Assembly: GCF_014208105.1 (NCBI RefSeq)
Contig: NZ_JACHMQ010000001.1
Location: 5,890,001 to 5,954,000 of the forward strand
Direction: 5' to 3'
Source of the DNA: Actinomadura coerulea
GTDB taxonomy: Bacteria; Actinomycetota; Actinomycetes; Streptosporangiales; Streptosporangiaceae
DNA: 64,000 nucleotides
Below are positions 1 to 8,029 of the stretch, piece by piece (within the stretch, counting starts at the first letter, position 1; every line of letters begins with the position of its first letter). The position numbers and the translations under genes are program-made. The notes under the pieces are model-generated. The model had not been told where the DNA came from and made no database searches. It saw only the letters and a program-made list of their open reading frames with translations.

Positions 1-288
1 GGTGTTCTCGCCGGCTGGCGCGGCGACGGCACTGCCGCGAACGCGCTCATCACCGACGGCTCACGCATCGCCCTGTACGGCGGGTACAGCGCCGACCGCG
101 ATCGGCTGGTCGTAGGCCAACTGAGCGACGGCCAGATGCGGAGTAGCGGGGAGTATCGGGTGGTCCTTCCGGGTGGGGAGGAACTCCCCGGCGACGCGCG
201 CGTCATCGGACGTGGGCCTGATCTGCACATCCTTACCGGCACGGACTGGTATCGGCTCGACCTCACCGACGTCCCAGCTGAATCGTGA
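1..288 (+). CDS. C-terminal part of an unidentified protein (5' end outside window)
   Basis: An open frame runs from the first base to a TGA at 286-288, giving the last 95 residues of a protein that starts upstream. The visible part is rich in beta-strand-like stretches with Gly/Asp turns and ends in a Trp-Tyr-Arg-Leu-Asp-Leu strand, which would fit a beta-propeller or similar repeat fold. I do not recognise the family. It converges on the kinase-FtsK gene that follows. Confidence 0.5.
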   Translation, partial: GVLAGWRGDGTAANALITDGSRIALYGGYSADRDRLVVGQLSDGQMRSSGEYRVVLPGGEELPGDARVIGRGPDLHILTGTDWYRLDLTDVPAES

Positions 289-290
289 CG

Positions 291-305
291 CCGCCCGCTG
301 GGCGG
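291..305. terminator. Small hairpin between convergent genes
   Basis: CCGCCC (291-296) and GGGCGG (300-305) form a 6-bp GC stem just after the stop of the partial gene. No T-tract follows. It may help end transcription between two convergent genes, but the evidence is only the inverted repeat. Confidence 0.3.
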
Positions 306-412
306 GCACCGCGATCAGCAGCGCACGACCAGTGGCATGAGCGGACGTTGTGTTACTTCGGAGACCCAGGCTTCGGGTGGCCCGGCTGCCGGGTTCGGCC
401 GGGTCGAACACG

Positions 413-2443
413 TCAGTGGTGGTTCGCCTTTGTCTGCGCCTTGCAGTGGTCGACGACGCTGTGGATCTCCTTCTCCGAGACGTAGGCGTTCTGCAGGCGC
501 ATGGGCTTGCTCGCGCCCATCGGCAGGAACAGGGCGTCGCCCTGCCCGACGAGCTTTTCGGCGCCCGGCTGGTCGAGGATGACGCGGCTGTCCGACAGCG
601 AGGACGTCGCGAACGCCAGCCGGGACGGCACGTTGGCCTTGATGAGCCCGGTGACCACGTCCACCGACGGTCGCTGGGTCGCCAGGACCAGGTGGATCCC
701 CGCGGCGCGGGCGAGCTGGGTGATGCGCACGACCGAGTCCTCCACGTCGCGCGGCGCGACCATCATCAGATCGGCCAGCTCGTCGACGATGACGAGCATG
801 TACGGGTACGGGGTGTACACGCGCTCGCTGCCGGGCGGCGGCACCAGCTTGCCCGCCTTCACCGCCTTGTTGAAGTCGTCGATGTGCCGGTACCCCGAGG
901 CGGCCAGGTCGTCGTAGCGGCGGTCCATCTCGCCCACGACCCACTCCAGGGCCTCGGCGGCCTTCTTGGGATTGGTGATGATCGGCGTGATCAGGTGCGG
1001 GATGCCCTGGTACATCGTCAGCTCGACCCGCTTGGGATCGACCAGGATCATCCGCACCTCGTCAGGGGTGGCCCGCATCAGGACCGAGGTGATGAGCCCG
1101 TTGATGCACGTCGACTTGCCGGCCCCGGTGGCGCCCGCGATCAGGATGTGCGGCATCTTCGCCAGGTTCGCCACCACCGTGCGGCCCTCGACGTCCTTGC
1201 CCAAACCCACGATCATCGGATGATGCTCGTTGGTCGCCGCAGGCGAGCGCAGCACGTCACCGAGGCTGACGATGTCCTTGTCGGTGTTGGGGATCTCCAC
1301 CCCGATCGCCGACTTCCCCGGAATCGGCGAGATGATCCGCACATCGGCGCTCTTCACCGCATACGCGATGTTCTTGGTCAACGCCGTGACCTTCTCCACC
1401 TTCACCGCCGGACCCAGCTCGATCTCGTACCGCGTGATCGTCGGCCCCCGCGTGAACCCCGTGACCTGCGCATCGATGTCGAACTGCTCCAACACCCCGG
1501 TAAGCGCGTTCACCACCGTGTCATTGGCCTTCGTCCGCGGCTTGGACACACTGCCGGGCCGCAACGCCGCCGGATCGGGCAGCACGTACCGAGCGTTGAC
1601 CGTTGATGACAGGCGCCCGATGCGCTTCAGTTCGCGTGCTACGGCGGCGGCATCCGCAGGGCGGTCATCGGGGGTTTTGGCGAGTAGGGCCAGGATGAGC
1701 GCGTCCAGCTCGATGGGGGTGTCGAGTCGCAGCGCGCGGGGGGAGGGGGCGGGTCTGGCCAGGTGCTGGGCGACGATGGCCTGCAGATCGTCGCCAGGGA
1801 AGACGTACCGGCCCGTGAGCATGTGGAACAGAGTGCAGCCGAGGGCGTACAGGTCGGCCCGTCCGTCCAGGGGCTTGCCGGCGGCCTGCTCGGGAGGCAT
1901 GTAAGCGAAGGTGCCCATTCGGACGCCTGTCGCCGACAGTCCCGCCGTGGCGCCCTGCAGTCTGGCGATGCCGAAGTCGCATATCTTCACCTGCCCGCTT
2001 GGCAGCAGCATCAGATTGGCCGGCTTGATATCGCGGTGCACCACCCCGGCCGCGTGCGCGGCCGCCAGCCCTTCGGCCACCTGGGCCCCGTAGTCCAGGA
2101 CCAGCTCAATGGGCAGGCCGCCGGGTTGCCGTTCCAGGATCTTGCGCAGGTCCTGCCCGGTCAGCAGCTCAAGGACAAGGAACGGGTGCCCGCGTTCCTC
2201 ACCGACATCGAAGACCGCAGCGATGGCCGGGTGGGACAGGCGGGCGGCGGCCCGGCCCTCGCGGCGGAACCTGCCCATCGCCTGGACCATTTCGTTCTCA
2301 TCGCGCCAGTTGGGTAGCAGAACCTTCAACGCGACAGGACGCTCCAACGACAAGTCGAGCCCGCGCCACACCTCGCCCATGCCGCCGCGACCCAGCAACG
2401 TCTCCAGGCGGTACCGGCCCGCCAATTCCAGTCCCGGCTGCAC
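413..2443 (-). CDS. Ser/Thr protein kinase fused to FtsK/SpoIIIE-type DNA translocase motor
   Basis: One uninterrupted 676-residue frame. Residues about 10-270 are a complete Hanks-type kinase: Gly-rich loop at 17-24, VALK lysine K40, HRDIKPAN (136-143), DFG (156-158) and MPPEQ (182-186). After a short linker (about 275-305) comes an FtsK alpha/beta motor: the FtsK-alpha-like part at about 308-400, Walker A GATGAGKST (437-445), Walker B MLVIVDE (549-555) and the LVLATQRPS motif (586-593). The protein ends at residue 676, where the winged-helix gamma domain would begin in a chromosomal FtsK. It has no membrane segment, so it should be a soluble cytoplasmic kinase-motor. The GTG start at 2443 follows GAGGGCGGG. 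All catalytic motifs look intact. Target DNA and phosphorylation substrate are unknown; regulation of a DNA pump by autophosphorylation is inference. A frame-preserving fusion to a duplicated ftsK is the likely origin. Confidence 0.9.
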   Translation of the reverse strand: MQPGLELAGRYRLETLLGRGGMGEVWRGLDLSLERPVALKVLLPNWRDENEMVQAMGRFRREGRAAARLSHPAIAAVFDVGEERGHPFLVLELLTGQDLRKILERQPGGLPIELVLDYGAQVAEGLAAAHAAGVVHRDIKPANLMLLPSGQVKICDFGIARLQGATAGLSATGVRMGTFAYMPPEQAAGKPLDGRADLYALGCTLFHMLTGRYVFPGDDLQAIVAQHLARPAPSPRALRLDTPIELDALILALLAKTPDDRPADAAAVARELKRIGRLSSTVNARYVLPDPAALRPGSVSKPRTKANDTVVNALTGVLEQFDIDAQVTGFTRGPTITRYEIELGPAVKVEKVTALTKNIAYAVKSADVRIISPIPGKSAIGVEIPNTDKDIVSLGDVLRSPAATNEHHPMIVGLGKDVEGRTVVANLAKMPHILIAGATGAGKSTCINGLITSVLMRATPDEVRMILVDPKRVELTMYQGIPHLITPIITNPKKAAEALEWVVGEMDRRYDDLAASGYRHIDDFNKAVKAGKLVPPPGSERVYTPYPYMLVIVDELADLMMVAPRDVEDSVVRITQLARAAGIHLVLATQRPSVDVVTGLIKANVPSRLAFATSSLSDSRVILDQPGAEKLVGQGDALFLPMGASKPMRLQNAYVSEKEIHSVVDHCKAQTKANHH

Positions 2444-2602
2444 AATCCCGCCCTCGCACCGTCCGTCGCCCTACCCGCAAGGCTCCCACCCAGCCTAGGA
2501 GATTTCACCTGCTGTCCCTGGGCATCGCTCACGGAGCTGAGCAACGACCGAGCCTTTGGCAATAGGCACGCACGGCGACCGATCCACGTAGCCAGGGCCT
2601 GG

Positions 2603-3181
2603 TCATTTGATGCGGTCGAGGAAGTCCAGCACTCGATCAGTGGTCTGCGTTGCGGCGTGTTCGTCGTGCGACGGCAGGCTGCTGTCGATGAAGAGGTGCC
2701 TGTTACCGGGGTAGAGGAACAGTTCGGCATCCGCCGCCGTCTCGACGAGCGCCCGGGCTGCGTCCACGTCGCCCTCCCCCGCGAAGAACGGATCCGCGTC
2801 CATGCCGTGGACCTGGACCGGGATGGCGGCGGGCCAGGCCCCGCCAAATTCCGCGACGGGGAGGCACGCCTCCAGCAGCAGCGCACCCTTCGCGCCGGGG
2901 CGGGTCTGGGCCAGTTTCTGCGCCGGCAGGACTCCGAGCGAGAACCCGAGGTAGACGAGTTCAGCAGGCAGGCCCTCGGTGGCGGCGGTTCCGCGCGCGA
3001 TGATCGTGCCGAACCCGACGTCCTCGACGTAGCTCATGCCGTTCTGGAGGCTGTCGAATATCTGCCCCTCGAACAGGTCCGGGACGTGAACAGTGTGTCC
3101 GGCACGTCGCAGCTGCTCGGTGAACCCACGGATGCCGACGGTCAGCCCGTGCCCGTGGTGGAAGACCAGCACCTCAGCCAT
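2603..3181 (-). CDS. Dienelactone hydrolase family alpha/beta hydrolase
   Basis: A 192-residue cytoplasmic protein starting with MAEVLVFHHGHG, preceded by GGGGAGCG, which decides this ATG over upstream starts. The nucleophile elbow reads GFSLG, so serine stands where classical dienelactone hydrolases use cysteine. A late Asp (HGMDADPF) and His (GNRHLF) complete a plausible triad. Length and order match small DLH-like esterases. The substrate is unknown. It lies upstream of the kinase-FtsK gene on the same strand with a gap of about 160 bp, so co-transcription is possible but not shown. Confidence 0.75.
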   Translation of the reverse strand: MAEVLVFHHGHGLTVGIRGFTEQLRRAGHTVHVPDLFEGQIFDSLQNGMSYVEDVGFGTIIARGTAATEGLPAELVYLGFSLGVLPAQKLAQTRPGAKGALLLEACLPVAEFGGAWPAAIPVQVHGMDADPFFAGEGDVDAARALVETAADAELFLYPGNRHLFIDSSLPSHDEHAATQTTDRVLDFLDRIK

Positions 3182-3794
3182 CTCGCTCCCCTCGTGCGGC
3201 GGAGCCCGGGCGGCACCGCAGCACGAGTATGGCCCGCGCCGACGCAGGGTCCAGACAGACATCGCGGGCGCCACTCCCCGCGGTCGGTGGAGCCGGCATC
3301 GAGGGCTCTTTCACTGGCTGGACGAGGAGCCCAGCCTGCCCTGCGGGCGGGCCAGGCTCTGGGGTTGGTTTATGGTTGATCGGTCCGTTTCCTTTGGGAG
3401 CGGACTCCGTTCTTGAAGGACGACTCGTCTTCGGCCGACCCGAGTGCCTCTACGGCGCGCAAGCCGGGAGAGGAATTCGCGCCAGATCCCCAATAAAAGG
3501 GGAGCGCCAGCCTTGGCGCGGCGGCTCGGGCGCGCGGGACCCGGTCTTCGCGTCAGCGCTCGTCGTACTGGCACCTCCCGCAGGTCTCGGCCGAGTTGCC
3601 GGACGAGCAGGCCCCACGCGGCGTCCTCGTCCAGGCCGCTCAACTGGAGCGAAACGCCCTCACCGAACATCACCTGATTCCGGAAAGCGCCAGGGAGTCG
3701 CTCTGTCCAGCAGTGGCCGTGAGAATCCACGGCGGGTGCCCCGCCGGAGCAGATGACCTGATCTCGCCATTGCGGGTCCCATAGGCTGCCGGGC
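3182..3794 (-). pseudogene. Intergenic stretch with a frameshifted gene remnant
   Basis: No intact gene is seen in these 613 bases. On the minus strand about 3785-3560 reads as protein-like sequence (for example DPQWRDQVICSGG and LPGAFRNQVMFGEGVSLQLSG). The likely continuation to a stop near 3367 needs a frame change around 3540. No start codon with a ribosome-binding site precedes it. The family is not recognised. I read it as a decayed gene beside the HNH endonuclease, but it could be chance coding-like sequence in GC-rich DNA. Confidence 0.3.
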
Positions 3795-4676
3795 GTGGAC
3801 TGGGTCGAGCGGGTTACGGAGGTCCGCCGGTGGTCGCGGGGTGGGGAGCGGGCACCGCACAAACCTCTGCTGTTGCTGTACGCGCTCGGGCATTACCAGC
3901 GGTTCGGCGATGCTCCGATGTTCTACAGCGAGGTCGAGAAGCACCTTGCGGGGCTGTTGCGGGAGTTCGGGCCGCCCCGGAGAACCAGTCCCTCGTACCC
4001 CTTCCATTATCTGACCAGCGATGGTTTGTGGGAAGTACAGACCGCCGACGGGGACGGCAGCCCGGGGCCCGGTGTCGGCGACCTGAGGGCCCGGGCCGCG
4101 CGAGGCCGGCTGACCGGGGAGCTGGCGGCCGCGCTGCGTGATGATCCGCGGCTGTTGCCGCAGCTGTGCCGCGCCATCCTGGACGTCAACTTCGAGCCCT
4201 CGTTGCACGACGACATCTGCGCCGCCGCTGGGATCGACCTGGAGTCGGTCGAGGCTGCGGGCGCGGTGATCCCGCGGCGGCGCGACCGGGCCTTCCGCGA
4301 GCAGATCATGGTCGCCTATGAGTACCGGTGCGCGTTCTGCGGCTATGACGGCTGGCTGAACGGGACCGCGGTCGGGCTGGACGCCGCGCACGTCCGCTGG
4401 TGGGCCTTCGACGGTCCCGACGACATCACCAACGGCATCTGCCTGTGCGCGCTGCACCACAAGCTCTTCGACAAGGGCGCCCTCGGCATAGCCGAGGATC
4501 GGCGGGTCACCGTGTCGGTGCACTACGTCGGGCGCGGTCCGGCCGCCCGCCATCAGGTTCACGCTCTGGCGGGACGTCCGATCAGCACGCCGCAGAGAGC
4601 CTTCCCCGACGTGGATGACCAGCACATTGCCTGGCACGCCCGCGAGGTATTTCGCTCCCCTGCCCGGGCGGCGTGA
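3795..4676 (+). CDS. Phosphorothioated-DNA-type restriction endonuclease (SBD-HNH, SprMcrA-like)
   Basis: A 293-residue protein with GTG start. The N-terminal part (about 1-100) has the sulfur-binding-domain signature HKPLLLLYALGHY (22-34) and SYPFHYL (67-73). The C-terminal part is an HNH nuclease with CAFC (179-182), a DAAHVRWW motif and CLCALHHKLFD. Known members (ScoMcrA, and the compact SprMcrA of similar length) bind phosphorothioate-modified DNA made by Dnd systems and cut nearby. No dnd modification genes are present in the window, so it most likely acts as a type IV enzyme against incoming modified DNA. Assignment rests on motif order and length. Its neighbours are the remnant region upstream and a small membrane protein downstream. 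Confidence 0.85.
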   Translation: MDWVERVTEVRRWSRGGERAPHKPLLLLYALGHYQRFGDAPMFYSEVEKHLAGLLREFGPPRRTSPSYPFHYLTSDGLWEVQTADGDGSPGPGVGDLRARAARGRLTGELAAALRDDPRLLPQLCRAILDVNFEPSLHDDICAAAGIDLESVEAAGAVIPRRRDRAFREQIMVAYEYRCAFCGYDGWLNGTAVGLDAAHVRWWAFDGPDDITNGICLCALHHKLFDKGALGIAEDRRVTVSVHYVGRGPAARHQVHALAGRPISTPQRAFPDVDDQHIAWHAREVFRSPARAA

Positions 4677-4841
4677 CGGGGCACAGCCTGGATCGGCGGC
4701 ACGTCCGGCCCGCCGTCCACTCCGGCATGGGGGTGGTCACGTTCGCCGGGTCGCCGTCGCGGCTCTGAGGGGCGGGCTGCATGCCTCGGTCAAGTGAGGG
4801 TAGAGCGGCTTTGACCGTAAACGGCTGAAAGGGCGGGTTTC

Positions 4842-5084
4842 ATGGTTATTGTCGCCATTGTGGGCGTCTGTGCTGTTCTGTTGGTTCTGGCGTTCCTGCT
4901 GCCGAGATTGTCGCGGCATCCGCAGCGAGGTACTCAGCGCGCGCTGGGGGTGGGGTCACGTGCGGGTTCTTCGGCTCCGGGCGGGCTCGGACGGCTGCTG
5001 AGCAAGCCGTTCCGCAGCTCCTCGCGTGCCGTCGGCCGCAGCGGGGAGGCCGGTCGGCGCGCTCGCGGCCGCTCCCCGTTCTGA
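4842..5084 (+). CDS. Small single-pass membrane protein, basic C-terminus
   Basis: An 80-residue protein: one hydrophobic segment (about residues 2-20) followed by a Ser/Arg/Gly-rich basic tail. It resembles short actinobacterial membrane proteins of unknown function. It stands alone and is followed 29 bp after its stop by a strong hairpin terminator. GGCTGAAAGGGCGG lies upstream of the ATG. No function can be given. Confidence 0.6.
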   Translation: MVIVAIVGVCAVLLVLAFLLPRLSRHPQRGTQRALGVGSRAGSSAPGGLGRLLSKPFRSSSRAVGRSGEAGRRARGRSPF

Positions 5085-5112
5085 TTCCCAGCCCGTAACC
5101 GTGGCATCTCTC

Positions 5113-5143
5113 GCCGCCCGCCTCCCAGCTTGAGGCGGGCGGC
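5113..5143 (+). terminator. Rho-independent-type terminator
   Basis: A perfect 12-bp stem, GCCGCCCGCCTC (5113-5124) against GAGGCGGGCGGC (5132-5143), with a 7-nt loop and CCCTTTTC shortly after. It ends the small membrane protein gene. Confidence 0.75.
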
Positions 5144-5313
5144 AGCCCTTTTCTGGGCGGGGGCTGACGGCCGCCTGGCCTGCCCGATCGCGTCCTGCCG
5201 CATCCGCGCGTTTGACCGGGGGCTCCGCTCAGAGGCCGGTGATTTCGCCGATGCCCGCCCGTACGGCGGGGGTCAGACTCCGGGGCGTTGGCTGTCCCAC
5301 CCCTGGAGGTTTC

Positions 5314-5985
5314 ATGAGAAAGGCCCTCGGTTCCCTCGTCGCGTTGCTCGCGGCGCTGGCGGCGTTCGGAGTCGGCCTCGCGCCGGCGCAGGCGGCGGGG
5401 CCGCGGCCCGTGGTGTTCGTGCACGGGTACACCGGCAACGCGTCCAATTGGGTCACCGCCATGTCGGTGTTCCGCGCCGCGGGCTACAGCAGCGACCAGC
5501 TGTTCGCCTACGAGTACAACTCCTACGGCGACAACAAGCAGAACGCGGCGGGGCTCGCGTCGTACGTGAACCAGGTGAAGTCGCGGACGGGCGCCTCCCA
5601 GGTCGACATCGTCAACCACTCCATGGGCGGCCTGGTCAGCCAGTACTACCTGAAGGTGCTGAACGGGAACCCGAACGTCGCGCACCTGGCGTCGATCGCG
5701 GGCGCCAACCACGGGACGACGTACGCCACCGCCTGCACCGTCTTCGAGACGTGCCGGCAGATGCTCCCCGGGTCGACGTTCGTCCAGCAGATCAGCGCGG
5801 GGGACGAGACGCCCGGCAGCACGCAGTACGCCACCTGGTACTCGCCGTGCGACGGCATCATCATCCCCTACACCAGCACCCGTCTGGACGGCGCGAACAA
5901 CCACTACGTGGCCTGCCAGACCCACCTCGGCTACCTCGCGGACGCGGTGGTCCTCGGTGCCATCGCCCAGTTCACGAAGAGCTGA
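5314..5985 (+). CDS. Secreted triacylglycerol lipase (class 2 / LipA-like)
   Basis: A 223-residue exported protein. The ATG at 5314 follows GGAGGT (5305-5310), which sets the start. A signal peptide spans about residues 1-28 (MRKALGSLVALLAALAAFG..., cleavage after AQAAG). The mature enzyme has the oxyanion-loop motif VVFVHGYTGNASNW, the nucleophile elbow NHSMGG, and late Asp (DGIIIP) and His (THLGYL) positions as in Bacillus LipA-type lipases of about 180 mature residues. It should hydrolyse lipid esters outside the cell. A 13-bp terminator follows. Confidence 0.88.
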   Translation: MRKALGSLVALLAALAAFGVGLAPAQAAGPRPVVFVHGYTGNASNWVTAMSVFRAAGYSSDQLFAYEYNSYGDNKQNAAGLASYVNQVKSRTGASQVDIVNHSMGGLVSQYYLKVLNGNPNVAHLASIAGANHGTTYATACTVFETCRQMLPGSTFVQQISAGDETPGSTQYATWYSPCDGIIIPYTSTRLDGANNHYVACQTHLGYLADAVVLGAIAQFTKS

Positions 5986-6001
5986 GTCCGGCGCCGGACA
6001 T

Positions 6002-6032
6002 AACGGGCGGGAGGGACGACCTCCCGCCCGTT
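6002..6032 (+). terminator. Terminator after the lipase gene
   Basis: AACGGGCGGGAGG (6002-6014), a 5-nt loop GACGA, and the exact complement ending in GTT (6020-6032) form a perfect 13-bp hairpin 16 bp after the lipase stop. Confidence 0.75.
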
Positions 6033-6085
6033 CCGTTTGGCGCCGCGAAGGGCGGCGCAGGAATCCGGTGGAGGGGAGGCGGCCT

Positions 6086-6871
6086 GTGGACAAGCTCGCG
6101 GGGAGGCCCGTGGCGGCCGGCCTGGTCTGCCTGAGCCTGACCGCCTGCCATGCTTCCCCCGCCGCGGGCAGCGAGCCGCCGCCCGTGGCGGAGGACAGCG
6201 GTTCCGCCGCGCCGGGACGGCTCAGCGGAAGGGTCATCGTGATCGACCCCGGGCACAACGGGGGGAACGCGGCCCACCCGGACGTGATCGGCGAGCCGGT
6301 GTGGGTGGGGAACGGCCGCAAGGCCTGCAACACGACCGGGACCGCCACCGCGGACGGTTACGCCGAGCACGCCTTCACCTGGGACGTCTCGAACCGGCTG
6401 GCGAAGGCGCTGCGGGCCAGGGGCGCCCGGGTGGCACTGACGCGCGGCAGCGACACGGGGGTGGGGCCCTGCGTCACGGAGCGGGCGGCGATCGGGAACC
6501 GCGCGCACGCCGACGCGGCGCTGTCGATCCACGGCGACGGAGGGGCGGCCGCCGGGCACGGCTTCCACGTCATCCTGCCGATGCCCGTGGGCGGCAACAA
6601 GGAGATCGTCGCGCCCTCCGCCCGCCTGGGGACGGCGATCCGCGACGCCTACCGGTCGGGGACGGGCATGCCCTACGCCGACTACCTCGGGAAGGACGGC
6701 CTCGACCGGCGGGATGATCTCGGCGGGCTGAACATGTCCACCGTCCCGGCCGTGTTCATCGAATGCGGGAACATGAAGAACCCGGGGGACGCGGCCAGGA
6801 TGTCCAGTGCGGCGTTCAGGCAGGTCATGGCCGAGTCCCTGGCGAAGGGCTTCGAGGACTACCTCCGCTGA
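6086..6871 (+). CDS. N-acetylmuramoyl-L-alanine amidase (Amidase_3), lipoprotein
   Basis: A 261-residue protein. The GTG at 6086 follows GGAGGGGAGGCG and gives a lipoprotein signal ending in the lipobox LTAC. The Amidase_3 domain fills residues about 48-258, with zinc-ligand motifs DPGHNGG, a Glu in GYAEHAF, SIHGDGG, and the catalytic glutamate in VFIECGNMKN. It should cleave the amide bond between MurNAc and the stem peptide from the outer face of the membrane, in cell-wall turnover or cell separation. It has no separate cell-wall-binding domain. It follows the lipase but is separated from it by a terminator. Confidence 0.9.
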   Translation: MDKLAGRPVAAGLVCLSLTACHASPAAGSEPPPVAEDSGSAAPGRLSGRVIVIDPGHNGGNAAHPDVIGEPVWVGNGRKACNTTGTATADGYAEHAFTWDVSNRLAKALRARGARVALTRGSDTGVGPCVTERAAIGNRAHADAALSIHGDGGAAAGHGFHVILPMPVGGNKEIVAPSARLGTAIRDAYRSGTGMPYADYLGKDGLDRRDDLGGLNMSTVPAVFIECGNMKNPGDAARMSSAAFRQVMAESLAKGFEDYLR

Positions 6872-6953
6872 GTTTGCCCGTTGCAGGGATTGTCCGGGAC
6901 GCCTCCGGCTAGATCAGTCACAACGAGCCACACCGGACGAATGGACGATCGCC

Positions 6954-7082
6954 ATGAGCCGTAGGCGCGGACGGAGCGCGTCGCCGCCCAACTGGGAACT
7001 CCTGGTGGGGCTGGTCGCGACCGGTTTCATCATCTACGTGTGGGTGTGGGCGGCGACGCAGGGCGGCCCGCCCTTCTGGTAG
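6954..7082 (+). CDS. Small single-pass membrane protein
   Basis: A 42-residue frame: a basic N-terminus (MSRRRGRS), one transmembrane segment rich in Val, Ile and Trp (about residues 17-34), and a short QGGPPFW tail. The ribosome-binding site is weak (ACGATCGCC before ATG). Such tiny membrane proteins are common in actinomycetes; the function is unknown and it might not be expressed. Confidence 0.45.
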   Translation: MSRRRGRSASPPNWELLVGLVATGFIIYVWVWAATQGGPPFW

Positions 7083-7107
7083 CGGCGGGGCCGCCCCTGC
7101 GTCTCGC

Positions 7108-7971
7108 TTACCGCTCCAGGAGCGCCCTGAGGGATTTCGCCACCTCCGCGGGCGCCTCCTCGGCGATGAAGTGTCCACAGGTGACCGTCTCATGCCGGAG
7201 GTCGGCCGCCCAGGCCTCCCACAGGGCGACGGCGTCGTAGCCGAGGGCGGCGCCCCAGTCCTGCTGCAGGACGGTGACGGGCATCCGCAGGCGGTTGCCC
7301 GCCTCCCGGTCGGCGGTGTCGTGTTTGACGTCGACGCCGGCGGACGCGCGGTAGTCCGCGACGATCGAGGGGACGGCGGCGCGGCAGGCGTCCAGGTAGG
7401 CGGCGCGGACGTCGGGCGGGATGGCGGACGGGTCGTTCGTCCACACGTCGAGGAAGTGGCCGAAGAAGGCGTCCGGGGCCCCGGCGATCAGCTGCTCGGG
7501 GAGGCCGGGCGGCTGCGCCATCAGGTACAGGTGGAAGCCGACGGCGGCCGACGCGCCGCGCATGACGTCCCACATGTCCAGCGTCGGCAGGACGTCCAGG
7601 CAGGCGAGACGGGTGATCGTGCCGGGGTGGTCGAGGCCGGCGCGGAACGCGACGAGCGCTCCGCGGTCGTGGCCGGCGAGGGCGAAGCGGTCGTGGCCGA
7701 GGGCGCGGGCGAGGGCGACGGTGTCGGCGGCCATGGTCCGCTTGGAGTAGCCGTGGGACGGCTTGTCGCTCTCCCCGTATCCGCGCAGGTCGGGGACGAT
7801 GACCGTGTGGTCGGCGGCGAGGTCGCGGGCGACGTGCCGCCACATCAGGTGGGTCTGCGGGAAGCCGTGCAGCAGGACGATCGGGGGGCCCGATCCGCCG
7901 ACCGCCGCGTTGAGGGACACGCCGTCGGCGACGGGGACGCGCTGGTAGTCGAAATCGCTGATCGTTGGCAT
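7108..7971 (-). CDS. Alpha/beta hydrolase, haloacetate dehalogenase-like
   Basis: A 287-residue cytoplasmic hydrolase. The motif HGFPQTH forms the oxyanion region. The nucleophile elbow reads GHDRG, so an aspartate is the nucleophile, as in fluoro- and haloacetate dehalogenases and epoxide hydrolases; GHDRG rather than GHDWG favours the haloacetate group. The catalytic His is in CGHFIAEEAP near the C-terminus. The predicted reaction is hydrolytic dehalogenation of a small 2-halo acid; the true substrate is unknown. It is transcribed away from the AfsR-like regulator, with starts only about 60 bp apart, so they may share a control region. Confidence 0.8.
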   Translation of the reverse strand: MPTISDFDYQRVPVADGVSLNAAVGGSGPPIVLLHGFPQTHLMWRHVARDLAADHTVIVPDLRGYGESDKPSHGYSKRTMAADTVALARALGHDRFALAGHDRGALVAFRAGLDHPGTITRLACLDVLPTLDMWDVMRGASAAVGFHLYLMAQPPGLPEQLIAGAPDAFFGHFLDVWTNDPSAIPPDVRAAYLDACRAAVPSIVADYRASAGVDVKHDTADREAGNRLRMPVTVLQQDWGAALGYDAVALWEAWAADLRHETVTCGHFIAEEAPAEVAKSLRALLER

Positions 7972-8029
7972 GGGTCCCATGCTGCCGGGCGCGGATGAGC
8001 ATTCGATGAGCGCGCTATACCGTGGGGGC

